This document shows, one piece after another, positions 48,057 to 55,496 of a stretch of 64,000 bases of DNA. Position 1 is the stretch's first letter; each line of letters begins with the position of its first letter. Source of the DNA: Streptomyces hayashii (GTDB lineage Bacteria; Actinomycetota; Actinomycetes; Streptomycetales; Streptomycetaceae); assembly GCF_024539815.1 (NCBI RefSeq), contig NZ_JAHHIU010000087.1:38900-102899 (forward strand), in the 5' to 3' direction. A program made the position numbers and the translations under genes. The notes beneath the pieces were generated by a model that was given only the letters and a program-made list of their open reading frames with translations, was not told the DNA's origin and searched no databases.

Positions 48057-50681
48057 ATGCGTACACCCCGTAGGACCCCGACGGCAGGCGCCGACGCGCC
48101 GCCCCCCACGCGCGGGCGCCGTGCCCACGCCGGCCCCCCTGCCGACGAGGCGGCCGACGAGTCGGCGGACCTGTCGGCCGAGGCGGCCCTCCCGGGCGCG
48201 GAACGCTGGCGGCTGCGGCCGCGCACGGTCCGCGCCAAGATCGTCTGCCTGCTGATGGTGCCGGTCGTCTCCTTGCTGGCGCTGTGGGCGTACGCCACGG
48301 TCAGCACCGCTCAGGACATCTCCGCACTGCGTCGGCTGCAGCGCGTGGACTCCCAGGTCCGCACTCCCCTCGCGGATGCGGTGGCCGCCCTGCAGACCGA
48401 GCGCGCGGCCGCCGTGCGGTACACGACCGACCCCGACCCCGGGCAGGCGAGCGGCCTCAGGACGCTCGCCGCACGCACGGACCGCGCGGTCGCCGAACTC
48501 AGGGTCGGCGACCACAGCACGGTCGCCGACGGCCGGGAACTGCCCGAGGGGGTGGCCCAGCGGCTCCGGCGGTTCGTCTCAGGGGCCGAAGGGCTCGCCC
48601 CGCTGCGGACCTCGGTGCTCGACGGCGGCGCCGACTGGGAGGAGGCCTACGGGCGCTACACGAGCGCGATCTCGGCGGCCTTCTCGGTGGGCGGCGCGCT
48701 CTCCGACGTCCGGGACGCCGACCTCGGTTCGGACGCGCGTGTACTGCTGGAGTTCTCCCGCGCGGGCGAGGCGCTGGCGCGGGAGGACGCAGTGCTCTCC
48801 GGCGCGCGCCTGGCCGGACGCCTCGACGCAGAGCGCCTGCGCCTGTTCGCCGGGGCCGTCGACAGCCGTCGCATTCTGACGGAGGCGGCCGTCGCCGATC
48901 TGCGCGGCCCCGAACGCACCGCATGGCAACGCCTCGCGGCCGGCAGCGACTACGCGGCCCTCTACGCCGCCGAGGACAAGGTGCTGGCGGACGGACCTGG
49001 CGTCAAGGCGATCGCGGCCGCTCCGGCCGGAGTCTGGGACCCGGCCCACGCGCGCGTGCAGAGCGGGATGCGGACCATCGAGACGGACGCCGGACATGAG
49101 GCGGCCGGTCGCGCCGACCCGTTCACCCGCAGCCTGCTCACCGCACCCGGAGCCGCGGTTCTGCTGGGCCTCGCCGCCGTCGTCGCCTCGCTCGTGATCT
49201 CGGTGCGCATCGGGCGCGGACTCGTCGTCGAGCTCGTCAGCCTGCGCAACGGCGCCCTCGACATCGCCCGGCGCAAACTCCCGGAAGCGATGCAGAAACT
49301 GCGCGCGGGGGAGCAGATCGACGTGAACGCCGAAGCCCCGCCCGGGCCGCCCGCCGAGGACGAGACCGGCCAGGTCGCCGAAGCACTGAGCACCGTGCAC
49401 CGCGCCGCCCTGCGCGCCGCCGCGGAACGCGCCGAACTCGCCAGCGGGATCTCCGGGGTGTTCGTCAACCTCGCCCGCCGCAGCCAGATCCTCGTCCACC
49501 GCCAGCTGACCCTCCTGGACAGCATGGAGCGCCGCTCCGACGACCCGAACGAACTCGGCGACCTGTTCCGGCTCGATCACCTCACCACGCGCATGCGACG
49601 CCATGCGGAGAGCCTGATCATCCTCTCCGGCGCCGCGCCGGGCCGTGCCTGGCGCATACCGGTCCCTCTCACCAACGTGATCCGCGCCGCCGTCTCCGAG
49701 GTCGAGGACTACGCGCGCGTGGAGGTACGGCAGCTCCCGGAGACGGCCGTCGTCGGCACCGCCGTGGCCGACCTGACCCATCTGCTGGCCGAACTCGTCG
49801 AGAACGCAGCCCAGTTCTCGCCGCCGCACACGCGGGTGCGTGTCACCGGCGAACCCGTCGGCAACGGATACGCGGTCGAAGTCGAGGACCGGGGTCTGGG
49901 CATGGGCAAGGAGGCCCTCGCCGAGGCGAACCGGCGTATCGCTCAGTCGGAGGCCCTCGACCTGTTCGACAGCGACCGGCTCGGCCTGTTCGTGGTCAGC
50001 AGACTCGCCGCCCGGCACGGCATCAAGGTGCATCTGAGGACCTCGCCCTACGGCGGCACCACCGCGGTCGTCCTGCTGCCCACGCCACTGCTGCACAGCG
50101 GGAGGCCGGAACGTTCCGCCGTCGAGACGGCGGAGCGGCGCCAGTCCGCGGAACGCGAGTACGCGCGCGTGCCCGCGGTCGACCGTCAGGCAGCCGCCCC
50201 TCGGGCCGTCGACCGACAGTCCGCCGACCGGAGGGCGATCGACCAGCAGGCCGACGACCGCAGGGCCGCCGACCGTCGGCCCACCGAACGGCGCCAGGAC
50301 GCCTTTCCCGTCTCCGCCGACCGTCCCGTGCCGGCGGCCTCCCTGCGGGCCGCCGCCGATCCGGCGGCCGGCGACCCACCGCCTCCCGGAGTGACAGCCT
50401 TGCGCCTGCACCGCCCCCCGGACGACATCGACGGATCGGACGACCTCCCGCGCCGGGTCCGGCAGGCCAGCCTGGCCCCCCAGCTGCGCCGCCCGCACCA
50501 CGAGGAACCGGCCCGCCCCTCGGCCCCGCGTGGCGACGAAGGGCGCACCCCCGAACTCGTACGGGACCGAATGGCCGCCTACCGGGACGGCTGGGCCCGA
50601 GGCGGCGGAAGACAACCCGGCCGCGGAGCCGGACCGGAATCCGCCCCGGGCGGCGACAGCGATGAAGGAGACCCCGCATGA
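48057..50681 (+). CDS. cvnA: Conservon sensor kinase-like protein CvnA
   Basis: An 874-residue protein. A cytoplasmic head is followed by transmembrane helix 1 (VRAKIVCLLMVPVVSLLALWAYATV, ~60-85), an extracytoplasmic nitrate/nitrite-sensor-like region to ~355, transmembrane helix 2 (AAVLLGLAAVVASLVISVRIG) and a HAMP-like linker. A histidine-kinase core follows: FVNLARRSQILVHRQLTLLDSMERRSDDPNELGDLFRLDHLTTRMRRHAESLIILSG. Its H-box is in the DHLTTRM form, and the ATPase has ELVENAAQFSPP (N-box, ~578) and VEDRGLGMG (G-box). The C-terminal ~180 residues are disordered with repeated DRR/DRQ units. In conservons, CvnA is the membrane partner of CvnB-D in a GPCR-like complex. GAGGAGG precedes the ATG. 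Confidence 0.95.
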   Translation: MRTPRRTPTAGADAPPPTRGRRAHAGPPADEAADESADLSAEAALPGAERWRLRPRTVRAKIVCLLMVPVVSLLALWAYATVSTAQDISALRRLQRVDSQVRTPLADAVAALQTERAAAVRYTTDPDPGQASGLRTLAARTDRAVAELRVGDHSTVADGRELPEGVAQRLRRFVSGAEGLAPLRTSVLDGGADWEEAYGRYTSAISAAFSVGGALSDVRDADLGSDARVLLEFSRAGEALAREDAVLSGARLAGRLDAERLRLFAGAVDSRRILTEAAVADLRGPERTAWQRLAAGSDYAALYAAEDKVLADGPGVKAIAAAPAGVWDPAHARVQSGMRTIETDAGHEAAGRADPFTRSLLTAPGAAVLLGLAAVVASLVISVRIGRGLVVELVSLRNGALDIARRKLPEAMQKLRAGEQIDVNAEAPPGPPAEDETGQVAEALSTVHRAALRAAAERAELASGISGVFVNLARRSQILVHRQLTLLDSMERRSDDPNELGDLFRLDHLTTRMRRHAESLIILSGAAPGRAWRIPVPLTNVIRAAVSEVEDYARVEVRQLPETAVVGTAVADLTHLLAELVENAAQFSPPHTRVRVTGEPVGNGYAVEVEDRGLGMGKEALAEANRRIAQSEALDLFDSDRLGLFVVSRLAARHGIKVHLRTSPYGGTTAVVLLPTPLLHSGRPERSAVETAERRQSAEREYARVPAVDRQAAAPRAVDRQSADRRAIDQQADDRRAADRRPTERRQDAFPVSADRPVPAASLRAAADPAAGDPPPPGVTALRLHRPPDDIDGSDDLPRRVRQASLAPQLRRPHHEEPARPSAPRGDEGRTPELVRDRMAAYRDGWARGGGRQPGRGAGPESAPGGDSDEGDPA

Positions 50682-51112
50682 TCCAGGAACCGAGTACGCG
50701 GTCGGCTCAGCAGTCGGGTGAACTCGACTGGCTGCTGGACGACTTGGTGATGCGTGTGAGCGAGGTGCGGCATGCGGTGGTGCTGTCCAACGACGGCCTC
50801 GCGGTCGGCGCCTCGACCGGACTCAGGCGGGAAGACGCCGAACACCTCGCCGCCGTCGCCTCCGGCTTCCACAGCCTGGCCAAGGGGGCGGGCCGGCACT
50901 TCGGGGCCGGCGGAGTGCGCCAGACCATGGTCGAGATGGACGACGGCTTCCTGTTCGTGGCCGCCGCGGGCGACGGCTCCTGCCTCGCCGTCCTCACCGC
51001 GGTGACCGCCGACATCGGCCTGGTGGCGTACGAGATGGCGAGGCTGGTCAAGAGGGTCGGAGAACACCTCTACACTCCGCCGCGCCTCGGCGCGCGACCG
51101 CCCGTCGGATGA
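50678..51112 (+). CDS. cvnB: Conservon roadblock/LC7 protein CvnB
   Basis: A 144-residue roadblock/LC7-domain protein, LDWLLDDLVMRVSEVRHAVVLSNDGLAVGASTGLRREDAEHLAAVASGFHSLAKGAGRHFGAGGVRQTMVEMDDGFLFV. It is the usual second gene of a conservon; roadblock proteins act on small GTPases as scaffolds or GAP/GEF partners (compare MglB). The ATG overlaps the cvnA stop as ATGA. A close paralogue lies at 52821-53234. Confidence 0.95.
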   Translation: MIQEPSTRSAQQSGELDWLLDDLVMRVSEVRHAVVLSNDGLAVGASTGLRREDAEHLAAVASGFHSLAKGAGRHFGAGGVRQTMVEMDDGFLFVAAAGDGSCLAVLTAVTADIGLVAYEMARLVKRVGEHLYTPPRLGARPPVG

Positions 51113-51133
51113 GACCGGAGAGCGACCGCGCAG

Positions 51134-51544
51134 ATGACCGAGGACAGGACCGGCGCCCCACGCGCGTGGGGCAGCCAGTGGTACGACAACGAGGCCGGCC
51201 CGCTCGTCCGCCCGTACGCCATGACGGGCGGGCGAACGCAGCCCGGCCCCACGGGAGTGCGCTTCGACCTGATCGCCCTGGTCACCGTGGATCCGGGCGC
51301 ACCCCGCACGGACGGGATGGCGCTCGGGCCCGAACACCGCACCCTCGTCGGCCTGTGCCGCACGGAGACCCAGTCCGTCGCCGAGCTCGCGGCGGGTGCG
51401 GACCTTCCCGTGGGCGTGGTCAGGGTGCTCCTCGGAGACCTGCTGGAACTGGGCTGCCTCATCGTCAGCCGACCGGTGCCGCCCGCGCAGTTGCCCGACG
51501 AACGGATCCTGCGCGAGGTGATCGAAGGACTGCGCGCGCTCTAG
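51134..51544 (+). CDS. cvnC: Conservon DUF742 protein CvnC
   Basis: A 136-residue DUF742 protein: SQWYDNEAGPLVRPYAMTGGRTQP, FDLIALVT, LGPEHRTLVGLCRTETQSVAELAAGADLPVGVVRVLLGDLLELGCLIVSRP, ending ILREVIEGLRAL. DUF742 proteins are winged-helix-like and are always part of conservons. It lies 21 bp after cvnB. Unlike most conservons, a 247-bp gap rather than an overlap separates it from cvnD. Confidence 0.95.
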   Translation: MTEDRTGAPRAWGSQWYDNEAGPLVRPYAMTGGRTQPGPTGVRFDLIALVTVDPGAPRTDGMALGPEHRTLVGLCRTETQSVAELAAGADLPVGVVRVLLGDLLELGCLIVSRPVPPAQLPDERILREVIEGLRAL

Positions 51545-51791
51545 ACGAGCGTCGCACCGACCCGGACGCGTACGGACCCGGGCAGTGCCGAGTGGTGCAC
51601 TTCTTCGGACATCGACGCTCACGAGTCGGTCACATCGGTCAGACCCCGGTCGAACCGCTCCTGGAGGGGGCCCGATTGCCATGATGCTGCCTTCGCGTTT
51701 CCGCGCCGAGGCCCGGCGCGACCGCTGCGCCGAGGCCCGGCGCACCCGTTGCGACGCAGACCGTTGCCGGCACTCCCGAGAGAAGTGATCC
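51545..51791. other. Unusual gap inside the conservon, with a duplicated hairpin
   Basis: 247 bp between cvnC and cvnD. CGCGCC/GGCGCG with a 7-base loop (51702-51720) is repeated as GCGCC/GGCGC with the same loop (51727-51743), because a CGCCGAGGCCCGGCGC unit occurs twice. No credible gene. The hairpins could limit read-through into cvnD or mark an insertion. CGAGAGAAG precedes cvnD. Confidence 0.5.
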
Positions 51792-52403
51792 ATGGTCTCC
51801 GAGCACTCCACGCACTCCGATGCCACCGGCGAGACGGCTCCCCTGGCGCTGAAGATACTGGTCGCCGGCGGATTCGGCGTGGGCAAGACCACCATGGTGG
51901 GCGCGGTCAGCGAGATCAAGCCGCTGCGCACCGAGGAACTGCTCAGCGAAGCCGGCCAGTCGGTGGACGACACCGAAGGCGTGGACCACAAGGTCACGAC
52001 CACCGTCGCGATGGACTTCGGCCGCATCACCATCCGCTCCGGCCTCTCCCTCTACCTGTTCGGGACCCCGGGCCAGGACCGCTTCTGGTTCCTGTGGGAC
52101 GAGTTGTCCCAAGGGGCCCTGGGCGCGGTGGTCCTCGCCGACACCAGGCGCCTGGAGGACTGCTTTCCGGCGGTCGACTACTTCGAGCACCGGCACATCC
52201 CCTTCGTGGTGGCGGTCAACTGCTTCACCGGCTCGCGGACGTACGGCGCCCAGGACGTCTCGCGCGCGCTCGACCTCGACGGCGGCACACCCGTCGTCCT
52301 GTGTGACGCCCGTGACCGCGATTCGGGCAAGGAGGTCCTGATCAGACTGGTCGAGTACGCCGGTCGGATGCACACCGCCCGGCTGCTCGACTCCGTGGGC
52401 TGA
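51792..52403 (+). CDS. cvnD: Conservon small GTPase CvnD
   Basis: A 203-residue Ras-like GTPase: P-loop ILVAGGFGVGKTTMVGAVSEI (~20-35), DDTEGVDHKVTTTVAMDFGRI (switch I, Thr), LYLFGTPGQDRFWFLWDEL (switch II, G3 motif as GTPG rather than DxxG), VVLADTRRLED and FVVAVNCF (G4 as NCF). This is the MglA-like branch of conservon GTPases. It works with CvnA-C as a membrane-associated switch. Start ATG at 51792, 247 bp from cvnC. Confidence 0.95.
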   Translation: MVSEHSTHSDATGETAPLALKILVAGGFGVGKTTMVGAVSEIKPLRTEELLSEAGQSVDDTEGVDHKVTTTVAMDFGRITIRSGLSLYLFGTPGQDRFWFLWDELSQGALGAVVLADTRRLEDCFPAVDYFEHRHIPFVVAVNCFTGSRTYGAQDVSRALDLDGGTPVVLCDARDRDSGKEVLIRLVEYAGRMHTARLLDSVG

Positions 52404-52429
52404 CGTCGCCGTACGACGACCGGCGTCGG

Positions 52430-52716
52430 TCCGCGACGCCCTCCGCGCCAGGACCCCGGCGATCGCGACACGGACGAGGAGTTCCCCCGGTATGCCGCTG
52501 CGAGCGCCGAACTCCGCAGCGCGCTCCTCGCCCCTGTACCGATCGCCGATCCGGGCCGGCCAACATGGTGTCGTGTGGCCGGGCTCGGATCTCGGCGGAC
52601 CTCGACGAGGCCGCGCACTCGCCGGCTTCGTCGGCCCGCACGGTGGACTGATTTCCGGTGCGGTTCCGTGCGCGACGAACGCCCGCCCATTCCTCATCGG
52701 TCATCTTCTGGGCCAT
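52430..52716 (-). pseudogene. Remnant of a PPOX-family (FMN/F420) oxidoreductase gene
   Basis: Read on the minus strand, an ATG at 52716 opens MAQKMTDEEW. One inserted G shifts to RAFVAHGT, one lost C shifts back to RTGNQSTVRADEAG, together the N-terminus of a pyridoxamine-phosphate-oxidase-fold (PPOX) protein. It is joined, without the middle ~70 residues, to the family's C-terminal end RYRGEERAAEFGARSGIPGELLVRV in another frame. Two single-base indels and a large deletion make it dead. It lies antisense between cvnD and the second roadblock gene. Confidence 0.78.
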
Positions 52717-52820
52717 GCCGCCGTCCTCCTTGCTCCCGCGACCGGTCCTGCGCAAGGCTGGCGAACAGATGCTCCGGTGAAGCGGAGGATCACACGGGGA
52801 CGTCACACGGGGAGTGCGAC

Positions 52821-53234
52821 ATGGCGCAGAACCAGGGCCTGGACTGGCTGTTGGACGATCTGACCGAGCGGGTGGAGCCGGTGCGCCACGCGCTTGTCCT
52901 GTCCAACGACGGGCTGGTGGCGGGCGCGAGCTCAAGACTGCGCCGGGAGGACGCGGAGCACCTCGCCGCCGTCTCGTCCGGGCTGCACAGTCTCGCCAAG
53001 GGATCAGGACGCCACTTCGGCGCCGGCCGAGTACGGCAGACCATGATCGAGTTCGACGACGCCGTACTGTTCGTCACCGCCGCGGGCACCGGCAGCTGTC
53101 TGTGCGTGCTCAGCGGAGCGGACGCCGACATGGGCCGGATCGCCTACGAGATGACCCTTCTCGTCAACCGGGTCGGCGAACACCTCAGCGTCGACGCCCG
53201 ACAGCCGGAGCGTGCCCCACTGACAGACCTCTGA
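52821..53234 (+). CDS. Second conservon roadblock/LC7 protein (CvnB paralogue)
   Basis: A 137-residue roadblock protein, QGLDWLLDDLTERVEPVRHALVLSNDGLVAGASSRLRREDAEHLAAVSSGLHSLAKGSGRHFGAG. It is roughly 70 % identical by eye to cvnB at 50678. Start ATG at 52821 after GGGGAG. It lies on the conservon strand but 417 bp beyond cvnD, across the PPOX remnant. It may form heterodimers with CvnB or replace it under other conditions. Confidence 0.93.
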   Translation: MAQNQGLDWLLDDLTERVEPVRHALVLSNDGLVAGASSRLRREDAEHLAAVSSGLHSLAKGSGRHFGAGRVRQTMIEFDDAVLFVTAAGTGSCLCVLSGADADMGRIAYEMTLLVNRVGEHLSVDARQPERAPLTDL

Positions 53235-53372
53235 CCTGCATTTTCTCTCTCCCGATCGAAGTTATCCACAGGCTCGCCACGCTGTCCGCGATTCCGGCTA
53301 CGGTTTTTCCGAGGTCACCGCGGACGACGCGGGCCTCGCTCCACGCCACTTCGCTCCACGGGGGAGACGACC

Positions 53373-54353
53373 ATGTCCCGCACTGCCACCGCCCCACCCG
53401 ACTCCGTTTCCTGCACACCGAGCCGCGCCGCGCGCGAACTGGACCTCAAGCGCGCCGAGTTCGAGCTCGCCGTGCACCTCGGGCGCATCAGGACCGTGCC
53501 CGACGAAGCAGGGGGCGCCCGTAAGGTGCCCCGCGCCGAGATCGACCGCCTGCGCGCCCAGCCCGGCTTCCCGGACTCGCTGCGCGCGAGCGTGAAAACC
53601 GTGGGGACCGCCGAGGGCGCCACCCTCCTCGACGTCCCGCCGACCCGCTTCACCCGTCTCGCGCGCCTGGGGCTGGTGGTGCCCGTGAGGTTCTACCTCA
53701 ACCGCTACAGGGCCGTCGTCTGGCTGTATCTCGCCGAGGAACTGAGCCATTTCGCCGCGGACCGGACCAACGCCTTCCTGCTCACCGGCCGCACACCCGA
53801 GGTGTTGCGGAGCCAACTGGCCGCCGGCGTCGACCTGCGCGCCCGGAACTGGCGCGGACGGCATCTGGGCTTCCTGCTCCGTCAGGCGGAAGGCCCCTGG
53901 CAGCACGCCGGAGTACTGGCCGGGTTCCTCGACCCCCTCCAGGTCGCGGAGATCGTCAAGGACCCCTACGAGCGCTCCCACCTGAACCGGTTCCGGCCCG
54001 GTTCGCCGGCCCACTGCGCCCCTGGCACACCTGCCGCACACCTCGTCGAGAAGATCATCACCGCCGCGGACCCCGACGAGATCGACTGGCTGAGGTCGGA
54101 CCTGCAACGCACCATGGACGAGGCGCGCGCCGATCAGCCCGCACCGCGCCCCGCCCCGAAACGAGCCCCGACACGCCCCTCGGAGCGCAGCGGAACGCAC
54201 GGGAAGTCCGAACCCGGCCGCCCGGCGCACGGGAAGTCCGATCCCGACCGCCCGCCCGGGAAGCCCGGTCCCGACCGTCCGGCGCACGGAAAGCCCGATG
54301 TCGACCGCCCAGCGCGCGGGCTGCTGAAGCGGCTGCGCCGTCGGAGCGCCTGA
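53373..54353 (+). CDS. DUF6397-like protein with MerR-like helices
   Basis: A 326-residue protein. SRAARELDLKRAEFELAVHLGRIRTVPDEAGGARKVPRAEIDRLRAQPGFPDSL and GATLLDVPPTRFTRLARLGLVVPVRFYLNRYRAVVWLYLAEELSHF read like two excisionase/MerR-type helix-turn-helix units. The family is, as far as I recall, DUF6397, common in Streptomyces. A basic, repetitive tail follows (HGKSEPGRPAHGKSDPDRP, GPDRPAHGKPDVDRPARG). The ATG at 53373 has GGGGAGA upstream. It follows the second roadblock gene by 138 bp. DNA-binding is inferred, not shown. Confidence 0.72.
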   Translation: MSRTATAPPDSVSCTPSRAARELDLKRAEFELAVHLGRIRTVPDEAGGARKVPRAEIDRLRAQPGFPDSLRASVKTVGTAEGATLLDVPPTRFTRLARLGLVVPVRFYLNRYRAVVWLYLAEELSHFAADRTNAFLLTGRTPEVLRSQLAAGVDLRARNWRGRHLGFLLRQAEGPWQHAGVLAGFLDPLQVAEIVKDPYERSHLNRFRPGSPAHCAPGTPAAHLVEKIITAADPDEIDWLRSDLQRTMDEARADQPAPRPAPKRAPTRPSERSGTHGKSEPGRPAHGKSDPDRPPGKPGPDRPAHGKPDVDRPARGLLKRLRRRSA

Positions 54354-54481
54354 CTCGCAGCGGCACACGGGGGCACACAGCGGCACAGGGCGGCACAGCG
54401 ACTCTCGGCGGCCAACGGCGGCCAACGGCGGCACACGGCGAATGCAGTGGCCACAGCGACCCCGGCGACCACCGGCGACCA

Positions 54482-55348
54482 CTACAGCGCCCGGAACAGC
54501 CCCTCCTGGACGACCGACACCAGCAGACGCCCCTCCAGGTCGTAGATGCGCCCTCGGGCCAGTCCGCGTCCGCCGGTGGCGATCGGCGACTCCTGGTCGT
54601 ACAGGAACCACTCGTCCGCGCGGAACGGCCGATGGAACCACATCGCATGGTCCAGCGACGCCATGTCGAAGTTGCGCGGCCCCCACAAGGGCTCGATCGG
54701 CAGGCGGACGGCGTCCAGCAGAGTCATGTCACTGGCATACGTGAGCGCGCAGGTGTGGACCAGCGGGTCGTCGCCCAGCGGTCCGACCGCGCGCATCCAC
54801 ACCGCGCTGCGCGGCTCGGCTCCCTTGAGGTCCTCGGCGCTCCAACGCAGGGGATCCGCATACCGGATGTCGAACGGCTGGCGGCGCGCCATGCGCTCCA
54901 ACTGCTCGGGCAATGCCCCCAGATGCGCCCGGACCTCCTCCGTCACCGTCGGCAGGGACTCCGGGTCCGGGACCTCTCGGGCCGGCGGCAGCTGGTGCTC
55001 GAAAGGACCTTCCTCAGGCTTGTGAAAGGAGGCGGTGAGATTGAAGATCGTGCGCCCCTGCTGCACGGCGGTGACCCGGCGGGTCGTGAACGACCGGCCA
55101 TCCCGCACGCGTTCGACCTGGTACACGATCGGCACACCCGGCCGGCCCGGGCGCAGGAAGTACGCGTGCAGCGAGTGCACGGGCCGGTCGCCGTCGGTGG
55201 TCCGGCCGGCCGCGACCAGCGCCTGGCCCGCCACCTGGCCGCCGAAGACCCGCTGCAGCGACTCGTGCGGGCTGCGGCCCCGGAAGATGTTGACCTCGAT
55301 CTGCTCCAGGTCGAGCAGGTCGACGAGCCTCTCGGCCGGATTCGTCAT
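54482..55348 (-). CDS. tesB: Acyl-CoA thioesterase II
   Basis: A 288-residue double-hotdog thioesterase: FRGRSPHESLQRVFGGQVAGQALVAAGRTT (first hotdog), HSLHAYFLRPGRP, and FDMASLDHAMWFHRPFRADEWFLYDQESP with the catalytic Asp (SLDHAMWFH). It ends with GRGLARGRIYDLEGRLLVSVVQEGLFR. It hydrolyses medium- and long-chain acyl-CoAs in the cytoplasm. The ATG at 55348 is separated by about 150 bp from the helicase gene upstream, on the same strand. Confidence 0.95.
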   Translation of the reverse strand: MTNPAERLVDLLDLEQIEVNIFRGRSPHESLQRVFGGQVAGQALVAAGRTTDGDRPVHSLHAYFLRPGRPGVPIVYQVERVRDGRSFTTRRVTAVQQGRTIFNLTASFHKPEEGPFEHQLPPAREVPDPESLPTVTEEVRAHLGALPEQLERMARRQPFDIRYADPLRWSAEDLKGAEPRSAVWMRAVGPLGDDPLVHTCALTYASDMTLLDAVRLPIEPLWGPRNFDMASLDHAMWFHRPFRADEWFLYDQESPIATGGRGLARGRIYDLEGRLLVSVVQEGLFRAL

Positions 55349-55449
55349 CGGTGCGTTTCTCCTGTGCCCTCTTCTGCGCCTTGTCCCGTGCGTGTCCCGG
55401 CGCCTGATCCGATTGATCCGGTCCGCGCCGCCGGATTCCCGTCGAAACC

Positions 55450-55496
55450 CACGACCGGCCTCACGACCGGCCTCACGACCGGCCTCACGACCGCCT
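55450..55496. repeat. 12-bp tandem repeat at the helicase stop codon
   Basis: Three perfect CACGACCGGCCT units (55450-55485) and a fourth one base short (55486-55496) lie directly behind and into the first base of the helicase stop codon. A change in copy number would not alter the protein. Confidence 0.85.
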
